The notes under the pieces: generated by a model | Seen by the model: the letters and a program-made list of their open reading frames with translations, nothing else | Told to the model about the DNA's origin: nothing | The model's database searches: none | Source: Sphingobacteriales bacterium | GTDB taxonomy: Bacteria > Bacteroidota > Bacteroidia > Chitinophagales > JADIYW01 | Direction: 5' to 3' | NCBI GenBank assembly: GCA_016721245.1 | Contig: JADKIQ010000002.1 | Span: forward strand, 1 to 64,000 | Length of the DNA stretch: 64,000 nt | In this document: piece after piece, positions 32,443-41,084 of the stretch | Numbering within the stretch: the stretch's first letter is position 1 | How the letters are laid out: every line of letters begins with the position of its first letter | Made by a program: the position numbers and the translations under genes

Positions 32443-35271
32443 ATGAACTATTTAAGTAATTTATTGAAATTATTTTCAGTATTCCTGTGTTTTATTGTAA
32501 GCCTTAGTGTAAGTGCACAGGAAATTTCTATCAAAGGAAAAATCACGGATAAAGAGTCAAAAGATGTATTAATTGGTGCTAATGTTCAGATTAAAGGAAC
32601 CAACTTTGGTGCGGTGACGGATGTAGACGGAAAATTTGAAATCAAAGCGGATGTAAAATTACCGGTAGTGTTAGTAGTAACGTATCTGGGCTTTGCCGAT
32701 CAGGAAATTAATGTAACGGAAGAAAATCAATCCATAGAAACGGCATTGGTGGCACAGGAAGTGCGGGTGAGTAATGATGTGGTAATTTCTGCTTCTAGGG
32801 TAAGTGAACGTATTCAGTATTCTCCTTCGTCCATACAAAAATTAAATTCTAAACAAATACAATCCGTGGCTTCCGGTAACTTTTATCAGGGCTTGGGGAA
32901 TTTAAAGGAAGTAGATATTACGACAACTAGTATGGGATTTCAGGTGTTTAATACACGTGGTTTTAATACAACTGCTCCCGTAAGAATTGTACAGTTTATT
33001 GATGGGTTGGATAATCAGGCGCCCGGCCTGAATTTCCCGGTAGGTAACCTCGTAGGTGCAAACGATTTGGATCTGGAAAGTGTGGAGGTTATTTCCGGCG
33101 CCTCATCTGCCTTGTATGGTGCAAATGCATTTCAGGGAATTGTCAGTATGCAGACAAAAAATCCGTTCGATTTTAAAAACTTACAGGTTAAAATAAAAGG
33201 TGGCAACCGTCAGATGCTGGATGCACAGATTCGTTATGCCAATGCTTTTGGTAAGAAAAAATATGGCAGAGATGTTTTCGGCTTTAAAGTGAGTGCAGGA
33301 TATTTCAGGGCAAAGGACTGGGTGGCAGATGATACAATTGCTAATACATATGGTGATATCGGAACGGATGTGAACGTGAGCACTGTTGTCCGAAAACTGC
33401 AATTCAGTGAAGATACCGCTATTGCCCGTCAGTTTAGAGCCTTGAATGCCTATTTGGATTTTTTCCCAAATGCATTTCCCGGAATTATAAATGTACAGGC
33501 ACCGGGTTATCGGGAGAAAGATTTAACAGACCAGAAAACGGAAAGTATTAAAGCAAATGTGGCACTGTACGCACGTCCGATAAAAGATATGCAAATCGAA
33601 TACCAGTATAAATTTGGAAGAGGCAGCGCCGTTTATCAGGGATCCAACCGTTACAACATCAAAAATATTTTGTTTCAGCAGCATAAATTTCAGCTGGATT
33701 ATAAAGGCTTTACCGCAAAATATTATACCACTCAGGAAAATGCAGGTAAATCATACGATATGGTATTTAGCGCCATCAATTTATCCAAAATCGGTATTAC
33801 AAGATATGTATCGAATTTTGTAAAATCCTATTTCGGAAAACTATCTGATTATACAAACGGATTTAAAGATGATCCAAATGATGCTGATGTGCAAACATCC
33901 AGAGAGTTTGCATTGTCAGATGCTTTTAATAATGCCTATTTACAGCCCGGCACTGCCTCTTTTGATTCAGCATATAATCTGATTGTGGATGATGCCAATC
34001 TGGTAACCGGTTCCAAGTTTCAGGATAAATCTTCTCTGCATCATGCGGAGGCAAGTTATAATCATACCTTTAAACATGATATTAACTGGATTGTAGGTTC
34101 CTCTTTCCGTATGTATATACCGCGTTCTTATGGTTCTATCTTTTTTGACACCTTAGTGAACCGCGCTGATACACTGGATGATGGTTCACCTGATTTAAAT
34201 GCGAAGTTTATTAATCTAAACACTTGGGAAGTAGGTGGCTATACACAGATTACCGTTGATTTATTTAAAAAGCATTTGAAACTGGTAGGCTCGGCACGTG
34301 TAGATAAAGCGGAAAATTTTAAAGTGCAGTTTTCTCCGAGAATTTCTGCCATAGGTACATATAAAGAGCATACTTTCCGTTTTTCTTATCAGCAGGCATT
34401 CAGAACGCCCACTCTGCAAAATCAATATATTTCACTGGATTTAGGAGCTATACAATTACTGGGAAATTTAAATGGCGCGGAAGGCTACGATTTTCAGTCG
34501 GTGAAAGATTTCAGAAGTAATTACAATGTAACACTGGAAGTAGATCCGACTATATTGAAACCGATTAAATTAAATCCTATCAAACCGGAACAGGTAAACT
34601 CATGGGAAGTTGGCTATCGCGGTGTTTTTGCAAAGAAATTATATGTGGATGTAAATGCGTACTTCAATCGTTATTTTAATTTTATCGGCGACTTGCGTTT
34701 TTACGTGCCTACCAACAAGGAAATTGTGGTAGGTACCGAAGCCGGTGCTGATGCCATGCTGACAGGCGCTTATAAATTAATCCAGATGCCCACCAATGCG
34801 CAGCAAAAAGTAGACGCATATGGCGCCTCCATTGGTTTAAATTACTATATCTGGAAATCACTGATAGGTTCTTTTAATTATACTTATTCCGGTATTAATA
34901 CTAAGAATTTAAAAGACCCGATTATTCCCGGATTCAATACACCCAATCATAAGTTTAATTTAGGCATTAGTGCACAACGAATATGGAAAGGACTTGGATT
35001 TGGTGTAAACTTTAAATGGGTGAGTAAATACAACTGGGAAAGTACCTTTGGCGATGGTGCCGTTCCTAGCTACCATATGATGGATATGCAGGTGAATTAT
35101 GAATTTCCAAGATGGTTTACCTTGCAGGTTGGGGGTTCTAATATCTACAACAACAAACATATAGAAGCATACGGCTCTCCAAAAATCGGTGCATTGGTAT
35201 ATGGTTCCATGGTGTTTGATTTAGAGAGAAAAGGCAATGAAGGCGAAAGATGGATTAAAAGTAAAAAATGA
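32443..35271 (+). CDS. SusC-like TonB-dependent receptor with CarboxypepD_reg-like domain
   Basis: A 942-residue outer-membrane receptor. A signal peptide ends near residue 26 (SVSAQ). A carboxypeptidase-regulatory-like domain follows (KGKITDKESKDVLIGANVQIKG onward, split here at DVLIGANV). The plug has QVFNTRGFNTTAPVR and ISGASSALYGANAFQGIVS, and a long beta-barrel follows, ending in GSMVFDLERKG. It lies 29 bases after the exported hydrolase and overlaps the VOC gene by 4 bases. No SusD partner is in the window, so it may import products of the hydrolase by itself. The substrate is unknown. Confidence 0.92.
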   Translation: MNYLSNLLKLFSVFLCFIVSLSVSAQEISIKGKITDKESKDVLIGANVQIKGTNFGAVTDVDGKFEIKADVKLPVVLVVTYLGFADQEINVTEENQSIETALVAQEVRVSNDVVISASRVSERIQYSPSSIQKLNSKQIQSVASGNFYQGLGNLKEVDITTTSMGFQVFNTRGFNTTAPVRIVQFIDGLDNQAPGLNFPVGNLVGANDLDLESVEVISGASSALYGANAFQGIVSMQTKNPFDFKNLQVKIKGGNRQMLDAQIRYANAFGKKKYGRDVFGFKVSAGYFRAKDWVADDTIANTYGDIGTDVNVSTVVRKLQFSEDTAIARQFRALNAYLDFFPNAFPGIINVQAPGYREKDLTDQKTESIKANVALYARPIKDMQIEYQYKFGRGSAVYQGSNRYNIKNILFQQHKFQLDYKGFTAKYYTTQENAGKSYDMVFSAINLSKIGITRYVSNFVKSYFGKLSDYTNGFKDDPNDADVQTSREFALSDAFNNAYLQPGTASFDSAYNLIVDDANLVTGSKFQDKSSLHHAEASYNHTFKHDINWIVGSSFRMYIPRSYGSIFFDTLVNRADTLDDGSPDLNAKFINLNTWEVGGYTQITVDLFKKHLKLVGSARVDKAENFKVQFSPRISAIGTYKEHTFRFSYQQAFRTPTLQNQYISLDLGAIQLLGNLNGAEGYDFQSVKDFRSNYNVTLEVDPTILKPIKLNPIKPEQVNSWEVGYRGVFAKKLYVDVNAYFNRYFNFIGDLRFYVPTNKEIVVGTEAGADAMLTGAYKLIQMPTNAQQKVDAYGASIGLNYYIWKSLIGSFNYTYSGINTKNLKDPIIPGFNTPNHKFNLGISAQRIWKGLGFGVNFKWVSKYNWESTFGDGAVPSYHMMDMQVNYEFPRWFTLQVGGSNIYNNKHIEAYGSPKIGALVYGSMVFDLERKGNEGERWIKSKK

Positions 35272-35780
35272 AAAAAAATATAATTATTACAATCGCACTT
35301 GCCGTATCATTTGCTTTGGGTTTTGCATGGAATAATATTGTTTCAGAAAAATCGGATAATAAACAGATAAAGAAAGTAACCGGAATTGGGGGTGTTTTTT
35401 TTAAATGTAAAGACCCAAAGAAAATCAAGGAATGGTATAATAAACATTTAGGCTTAAATACCGATGAATACGGCACCAACTTTGAATGGCGGGAAGGTGC
35501 GGATAGCAGCAAGCAGGGATATACTCAATGGAGTCCGTTTTCTGAAAAAACCACTTACTTTAAGCCTTCAGAAAAAGATTTTATGATTAATTACAGGGTG
35601 GAAAATCTAACTTCATTGGTAAAAGAATTAAGAGCAGATAATGTTACAATTGTAGATACGATAGAAACTTATGATTATGGAAAGTTTATTCATATCATGG
35701 ATATTGAAGGTAATAAAATTGAGTTGTGGGAGCCAAATGATACAGAATATAAAAAAATTACCGATGGAGTAACTAAATAA
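35268..35780 (+). CDS. Membrane-anchored VOC (glyoxalase/bleomycin-resistance fold) protein
   Basis: 170 residues. An N-terminal hydrophobic segment (IIITIALAVSFALGFAW) has no obvious cleavage or lipobox site, so it is probably an anchor facing the periplasm. A single VOC domain follows, with FFKCKDPKKIKEWYNKHLGL, a Trp-rich middle and the metal-type Glu in IEGNKIELWEPND. VOC enzymes are usually cytoplasmic, so an exported one is unusual. The start overlaps the receptor stop (ATGA), so translation is coupled. Function unknown. Confidence 0.82.
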   Translation: MKKNIIITIALAVSFALGFAWNNIVSEKSDNKQIKKVTGIGGVFFKCKDPKKIKEWYNKHLGLNTDEYGTNFEWREGADSSKQGYTQWSPFSEKTTYFKPSEKDFMINYRVENLTSLVKELRADNVTIVDTIETYDYGKFIHIMDIEGNKIELWEPNDTEYKKITDGVTK

Positions 35781-35838
35781 AAAATTAGCTGCTCTTTTGT
35801 TGCGTATCCTTTTAGTTTCATTATTCCAACAAAATCTT

Positions 35839-35846
35839 TATTTTTG
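35839..35846 (+). promoter_or_regulatory. -7 promoter element of the GT2 gene
   Basis: TATTTTTG is a perfect TAnnTTTG match, 16 bases before the ATG at 35863, giving a very short leader. Confidence 0.5.
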
Positions 35847-35862
35847 CAGCAACAACAATTGA

Positions 35863-36579
35863 ATGTCTGCAAAATTATCCATCATAGTTCCGGCGTATAA
35901 CGAAGAAAATACGATTCAGCATATTTTGAATAAAATCAAGGGTGTAAAACTCATTCAGGATATTCAGAAAGAGATTATAGTGGTGAATGACTGTTCTAAA
36001 GACAAAACAGAACAGAAAGTAACGGAATTTCAGCAGCAGCATCCTGAATTAAACGTGGTTTATAAAAAACATGACGTTAATAAAGGAAAAGGCGCTGCAT
36101 TGCGTACAGGGTTCCAAAGTGCAACCGGAGATTTCGTGATTGTACAGGATGCCGACATGGAATATGACCCAAATGAATTTAATATTTTAATGAAGCCTAT
36201 CTTAGACGGATTTGCCGATGTGGTATATGGCAGCCGTTTTATTGGCGGAAAGCCGCATCGGATTTTATTCTTCTGGCATACTATCGGTAATAAAATGCTT
36301 ACGATGGCTTCCAATATGTTTACCAACCTGAATCTGACGGATATGGAAACATGTTACAAAATGTTTCGCCGGGAAATAATTCAAAGTATTGATTTAAAAG
36401 AAAACCGTTTTGGGTTCGAACCGGAAGTCACAGCAAAAATGTCAAAAATCCCCAAAGTAAGAATCTATGAGGTGGGTATTTCTTATTACGGCAGAACCTA
36501 TGAAGAAGGTAAGAAAATTGGCATGAAAGATGCTTTCCGCGCCTTGTATTGTATTATACGATACAATTTATTTTCATAA
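35863..36579 (+). CDS. Family 2 glycosyltransferase (dolichyl-phosphate mannosyltransferase-like)
   Basis: A 238-residue GT-A enzyme without membrane segments. The N-terminal IIVPAYNEENTI is followed by IVVNDCSKDKT (first Asp) and GFQSATGDFVIVQDADMEYDP (DxD-like metal site). NLTDMETCYKMFRRE and FGFEPEVTAKM are typical of polyprenyl-phosphate glycosyltransferases. It probably loads a sugar onto a lipid carrier in the cytoplasmic leaflet; the GT-C proteins in this window could be users. Donor and carrier are inferred. Confidence 0.9.
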   Translation: MSAKLSIIVPAYNEENTIQHILNKIKGVKLIQDIQKEIIVVNDCSKDKTEQKVTEFQQQHPELNVVYKKHDVNKGKGAALRTGFQSATGDFVIVQDADMEYDPNEFNILMKPILDGFADVVYGSRFIGGKPHRILFFWHTIGNKMLTMASNMFTNLNLTDMETCYKMFRREIIQSIDLKENRFGFEPEVTAKMSKIPKVRIYEVGISYYGRTYEEGKKIGMKDAFRALYCIIRYNLFS

Positions 36580-36583
36580 TTTT

Positions 36584-37102
36584 TTATAACAACGCATTTA
36601 ATTGGCGCTCGTGATGCAGATAATGCTCTCGAACAAAATTCAGCGTCTGATCGATATTGAACAAGCCGGAGCGGGGATGCTTGAAAATAAATTTATCTTC
36701 CAGTTCCACCGGCAAATCATTTAGAATCTTTTTAAATGCAGCAGAGTTTTTATCATAATAAGTTTGTAATTCCTCCAGGGAAATTTGTTCTGGAACTTTG
36801 CTTACCTGTTTGGGGGCTTTAAATTTTAAAGGTAATTTCAAAAAGATAACCAGCATAATATTTCTGAATACACTCCCGATATCGCTTTTCTGGTTTATTT
36901 TATTCTCCGCTAAATTATTATTGATCACCAGAATGGTGCCGCTTTCTGCAAATGCGCAATGATACAGCGTTTGACCTGCACTCCATCCGCCATCTGCCGG
37001 AATTTTATTCAGCTGTTCGTTTGATAAACCGGCAACTTTTTTTAGAAACTTGCGTTTTAAAACTTCTATATCATTGTATTTTTCTGTCAATTGTGCACTC
37101 AT
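36584..37102 (-). CDS. DinB-family protein
   Basis: A 172-residue four-helix DinB/YfiT-like protein. The segment NKIPADGGWSAGQTLYHCAFAESG holds the first His of the usual metal triad. NFVREHYLHHERQLNAL at the C-terminus holds the other His residues. The family includes thiol-dependent transferases and damage-induced proteins; no substrate can be named. It is divergent from the VWA gene and convergent with GT2, with stops 4 bases apart. Confidence 0.8.
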   Translation of the reverse strand: MSAQLTEKYNDIEVLKRKFLKKVAGLSNEQLNKIPADGGWSAGQTLYHCAFAESGTILVINNNLAENKINQKSDIGSVFRNIMLVIFLKLPLKFKAPKQVSKVPEQISLEELQTYYDKNSAAFKKILNDLPVELEDKFIFKHPRSGLFNIDQTLNFVREHYLHHERQLNALL

Positions 37103-37125
37103 AAAATAAATTTACAAAAATCTAA

Positions 37126-37158
37126 CAACTTATTACTCACTACTCACTACTTTTATAG
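37126..37158. repeat. Low-complexity CTTATTACTCACTACT tract before the VWA gene
   Basis: A tract of CTTATTACTCACTACTCACT type ends right at the start codon at 37160. It belongs with the tracts at 18845, 21141 and 38349. Confidence 0.5.
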
Positions 37159-37159
37159 T

Positions 37160-38347
37160 ATGTTTCTCGATTTCTTTTTATTGCTGAAAGAAGAAGGTTT
37201 GCCGGTCAGTATCGGCGAATATTTGAATCTGTTGGAGGCGCTGAACAAGCGCGTGACGAGATTCAGTGTGGAGGAATTTTATTTTTTATCCAAAACGATT
37301 TTAATTAAACATGAACAGTTTCTCGACAGATATGATTTGCTGTTCGGGAATTATTTTCACGGGGTGGAATTGTCGGAAGCAGATAAAAAGGAAATTCCGA
37401 AAGACTGGCTGCAGAAAGAAATAGACCGTTTGTTTTCTGAGGAAGAAAAAGCGATGATTGAAAAGATGGGCGGACTGGATAAGTTGATGGAACGCTTGCA
37501 GCAATTACTGGAAGAACAAAAAGAAAAACATCAGGGTGGCAATAAATGGATTGGAACGGGCGGCACGTCTCCTTTCGGCAACGGCGGCTTCAATCCGGAA
37601 GGAATTAATATTGGCGGTGACGGTGGCGGCAGAAGTGCGGTGAAGGTGTGGGAAAAGCGACAGTTTCAGAACTATTCATCTGATGTGGAACTGAATACCC
37701 GCAATATTAAACTTGCCCTGAAACGCCTGAGAATATTGACACGGGAAGGCATTGAAGACGAACTGGATTTACATACAACTATAGAAAAGACGAGTAGAAA
37801 TGGCGGCTACCTTGAAATTGAAATGCATCCGGCAAAAAAGAACCGCGTAAAAGTATTATTGTTTTTTGATGTGGGCGGTTCTATGGATCCGTATGTGGAA
37901 TTGTGCGAGCAGTTATTCTCTGCTGCAAAATCAGAACTGAAACATCTGGAGTTTTTTTATTTCCATAACTGCGTATATGAAAGTATCTGGAAAGACAATA
38001 ATATGCGGTATAACGATCGCATTCCGACATTCGATATCCTCCATAAATTCAACCAGAATTATCGTGTGATTTTTGTGGGAGACGCCACCATGTCGCCTTA
38101 TGAACTGACGGCATTAGGCGGCAGCGTAGAGCATTACAACGACGAAACCGGTATTGCATGGCTGCAGCGTTTTGTAACCAAATTTCCGAATACAGTCTGG
38201 TTGAATCCGAGTAATGAATATTACTGGGATGGAACACCTACCGTAAAAGTTATTAAAGAAGTCTTTAAAGACAGAATGTTTCCGATGACACTCGACGGCT
38301 TGGCAAATGCCATGAAAACATTAAAAGGAAAGAAAATTATTCATTAA
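37160..38347 (+). CDS. CoxE-like VWA-domain protein
   Basis: 395 residues. An N-terminal helical part (LKEEGLPVSIGEYLNLLEAL) is followed by a Gly-rich linker (about residues 125-165). The C-terminal VWA domain has the MIDAS motif DVGGSMDPY near residue 236. This is the CoxE/COG3552 type, which works with a MoxR AAA ATPase in assembling or activating metalloenzymes and other complexes. The ATPase gene follows after 40 bases. The start at 37160 (MFLDFFLLL) follows a simple repeat; the frame upstream to 37091 is not credible. Confidence 0.88.
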   Translation: MFLDFFLLLKEEGLPVSIGEYLNLLEALNKRVTRFSVEEFYFLSKTILIKHEQFLDRYDLLFGNYFHGVELSEADKKEIPKDWLQKEIDRLFSEEEKAMIEKMGGLDKLMERLQQLLEEQKEKHQGGNKWIGTGGTSPFGNGGFNPEGINIGGDGGGRSAVKVWEKRQFQNYSSDVELNTRNIKLALKRLRILTREGIEDELDLHTTIEKTSRNGGYLEIEMHPAKKNRVKVLLFFDVGGSMDPYVELCEQLFSAAKSELKHLEFFYFHNCVYESIWKDNNMRYNDRIPTFDILHKFNQNYRVIFVGDATMSPYELTALGGSVEHYNDETGIAWLQRFVTKFPNTVWLNPSNEYYWDGTPTVKVIKEVFKDRMFPMTLDGLANAMKTLKGKKIIH

Positions 38348-38348
38348 A

Positions 38349-38386
38349 CATACTTATTACTTATCCCTTATCACTAACTACTATAA
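38349..38386. repeat. Low-complexity tract before the MoxR gene
   Basis: A CTTATTACTTATCCCTTATC-type tract fills most of the 40-base gap between the VWA and MoxR genes and ends at the start codon. Confidence 0.5.
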
Positions 38387-38387
38387 C

Positions 38388-39245
38388 ATGAACGAAGAAT
38401 TTAAAGGCACGGAAAATTACATAGCAACGGAAGAATTGCAGATTGCTGTGAACGCAGCCATTGCATTGGAAAAACCTTTATTGATAAAGGGTGAGCCCGG
38501 TACAGGCAAGACCTTGCTCGCATTTGAAGTGGCAAAAGCATTGAATAAGCCAATATTTACCTGGCATATAAAATCCACCACACAGGCGCAGCAAGGCTTG
38601 TATGAATACGATGCCGTGGCTCGTTTGCGCGATTCGCAGTTTGGCGATGAAAAAGTAAATGATATTTCACATTACATCATGAAAGGAAAAATGTGGCAGG
38701 CATTTGAAAACGAAGAGCAGGCAGTTTTGCTGATTGATGAAATTGATAAAGCCGATATTGAATTCCCGAACGACTTGTTACTGGAATTGGACAAAATGGA
38801 ATTCTATTGTTATGAATTACAAAAAACGATAAAAGCAAAAACACGACCCATCGTTATCATTACTTCCAATAATGAAAAGGAACTGCCGGATGCCTTTTTA
38901 CGCAGATGTTTTTTTCATTACATCCGTTTCCCGGAACGACCAACCATGATTGATATTGTCAATGTGCATTTTCCGCATTTGGAAGAAGAACTGATGGAAG
39001 AAGCATTGAAAGTTTTTTATGGTATACGCGATATTCACGGTATCAAAAAGAAACCATCGACTTCTGAATTAATCGACTGGATTCGTTTATTGAAACTTGG
39101 AAAAAACACCAAAGAAGATTTACAAAAAATAGATTACTTAACGACACAACCGCCTTATTTCGGGTCACTTTTAAAGAACGAACAGGATTACGAGCACATC
39201 AATAAAATAAAACGCGCCGGACAGAATACGTTCAGGAGGTTTTAG
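38388..39245 (+). CDS. MoxR-family AAA+ ATPase
   Basis: A 285-residue AAA+ chaperone-type ATPase. Walker A is GEPGTGKTLLAFE near residue 36 and Walker B is VLLIDEIDKADIEF near residue 113. Sensor 1 is in IVIITSNNEKELPDAFLRR with the arginine finger. With the adjacent VWA protein it forms a MoxR-VWA pair that remodels client proteins. The client cannot be named, because no cofactor enzyme lies next to it. The end overlaps the convergent membrane protein gene by 4 bases. Confidence 0.92.
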   Translation: MNEEFKGTENYIATEELQIAVNAAIALEKPLLIKGEPGTGKTLLAFEVAKALNKPIFTWHIKSTTQAQQGLYEYDAVARLRDSQFGDEKVNDISHYIMKGKMWQAFENEEQAVLLIDEIDKADIEFPNDLLLELDKMEFYCYELQKTIKAKTRPIVIITSNNEKELPDAFLRRCFFHYIRFPERPTMIDIVNVHFPHLEEELMEEALKVFYGIRDIHGIKKKPSTSELIDWIRLLKLGKNTKEDLQKIDYLTTQPPYFGSLLKNEQDYEHINKIKRAGQNTFRRF

Positions 39246-41044
39246 TTTTCTGCAAAGCTAACTTTTAAATCGTCTGCGATAAGTTTCTTGTCGCTTTCAG
39301 CATTCCAGAATTTTATTTTTAAAGCGTTGTAATCTTTATTTTTTGGTGTTTTAATATCAATTGTTATATCCTGCCATGTATTGGGTTCAATAATTCGATA
39401 AACCCTGTAGTAATTTGTTCTGACTTCTTTCTCGTCGTCATACAATGCAATTACCCATTGTGCTTGTTTCCAAACATCCCATTCCATTTCATTTGCAAAG
39501 ACTTTCACACTTGCTCTGTAGTAGCCTTTTTTATTGGATGAAACAGGAATGGTAATTTCTTTGCTTTCTTGTTTTGATTTATTTAATAAGATTCCTTTGC
39601 CACCTGAATATGCAGTGCAGCTATCACCAAAATTATCTTTCTCAAAATCTGTTTCATAAATAACAGAAAGTTTGCTCTGTAGCTTTTTAGGTAATTCATC
39701 TCTGAGGTCAATAAATTTTTTATCAGATTTGTTAATACTCGTTTTGCCAAATATCTTCCAGAAATATTTCTTGCTCATGTTCTCATTTTCCATAATTCCT
39801 CCGCTTGAATATGCCTGATATGTCATGAGTAGATTTAACCAGATGCATAAAATGATGAATGCTGATGTAAGAAGAAATAAAAATTTTCTTTTTTGAAACG
39901 ATTGTATTAAAGCAGCAATAGAAAATGCCAGAACGGCATAGGATTGTACCACACTGCGTTGTGAGAAAGAGCCGCCATACCACCAGCAATCCCATGAAAA
40001 AACAAAGTAGATATTGAATGTGAAGTATAAAAGTATAGGTAAGAAAAACAATCTAAAGTATTTGTATAAAAAGTAAAAACCAATTACAGACAACAGCATT
40101 ACAGGTGTATAGACAAACCAGCCTTTTTTATAGCTAAATAATCCGTCTAAAATATGCGGATGCAGAAAGTTAAATGTTTCATTTTGCCCATAGCTCCAGT
40201 ATATCCAATGTCCCGAGTATATTTTCCAGTAGATTAATTGAATGCTGCCTGTAAGTATTGCCGCTATTGAAAAAGCAATCAATAATGCAAAATGGTTTTT
40301 TATGAAAGAGAATCTTTTTTTTATATCAGACAAAGAAGATGCCTTCCAAAGTGCTATCAAAATCAAACATACTATTTCAGTTGGTCTTGTTAAGACAGCT
40401 AATCCTGAAATAAATCCTAAAATAACAGAGGTTTTATAAGACGGCTTTTCGTAAAACCTGTCAATATAAAAGAGAAGCAATGCATATAGGGTAAATAAAT
40501 AGCCATGTGACATATTGCCGCTGAATGCAGTAAAATTATATAGATTGCTTGCAAAGCAAAGAATCAGTAATGTTATTGAAATTGCCGTGTCATCAAAATA
40601 TTTTATGAGTGTTTTTCGGAGTATCCACAAGCCGAAAACGGCAAATGCAATACTCCAAAAGTTAATACAAATCTGATAAGGCAGTGAAAATCCGTCAACA
40701 GGATAATTTGCAATTTTTGCCCAGTAATGTGCTGCAATAAATGCAGGAAGCTCCATGATGGCGATACCACAGGTGTATTTTATAATGTAATTGTAGTTTA
40801 CTTTACTGTTGGCATCTTCAAAATTACAACCAAAAGGATTGTATTTGTCAATGATTTCATTAGCATTATTTATTTTTCCTAAATCATCGTAAAAGAATGC
40901 GGGCAGGTATAAATAATAATCAGCTGCATCCCATGAAAGCACAGCATTATTAGGCTCATTCCATCTTTTGGTAAAAAAGGTAGAAACAAATAAAAATAAT
41001 GCACAAAAATAAAAGGTGTACTTCGAGAATCGGAATGACTGCAT
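39242..41044 (-). CDS. Large polytopic membrane protein, probable GT-C glycosyltransferase
   Basis: 600 residues with about 10-11 membrane segments in the first 430 residues, then a soluble beta-rich C-terminal domain of about 170. An acidic pair near the start (LSWDAADYYLYLPAFFYDD) fits the catalytic first loop of GT-C enzymes such as mannosyltransferases. No specific family is certain. It would use a lipid-linked sugar on the periplasmic side. It is monocistronic as far as can be seen, downstream of pdxA by 41 bases on the same strand. Confidence 0.7.
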   Translation of the reverse strand: MQSFRFSKYTFYFCALFLFVSTFFTKRWNEPNNAVLSWDAADYYLYLPAFFYDDLGKINNANEIIDKYNPFGCNFEDANSKVNYNYIIKYTCGIAIMELPAFIAAHYWAKIANYPVDGFSLPYQICINFWSIAFAVFGLWILRKTLIKYFDDTAISITLLILCFASNLYNFTAFSGNMSHGYLFTLYALLLFYIDRFYEKPSYKTSVILGFISGLAVLTRPTEIVCLILIALWKASSLSDIKKRFSFIKNHFALLIAFSIAAILTGSIQLIYWKIYSGHWIYWSYGQNETFNFLHPHILDGLFSYKKGWFVYTPVMLLSVIGFYFLYKYFRLFFLPILLYFTFNIYFVFSWDCWWYGGSFSQRSVVQSYAVLAFSIAALIQSFQKRKFLFLLTSAFIILCIWLNLLMTYQAYSSGGIMENENMSKKYFWKIFGKTSINKSDKKFIDLRDELPKKLQSKLSVIYETDFEKDNFGDSCTAYSGGKGILLNKSKQESKEITIPVSSNKKGYYRASVKVFANEMEWDVWKQAQWVIALYDDEKEVRTNYYRVYRIIEPNTWQDITIDIKTPKNKDYNALKIKFWNAESDKKLIADDLKVSFAEN

Positions 41045-41084
41045 ATTTATAAAAGTAGCATCTTTTATAAATAATTACAACAGA

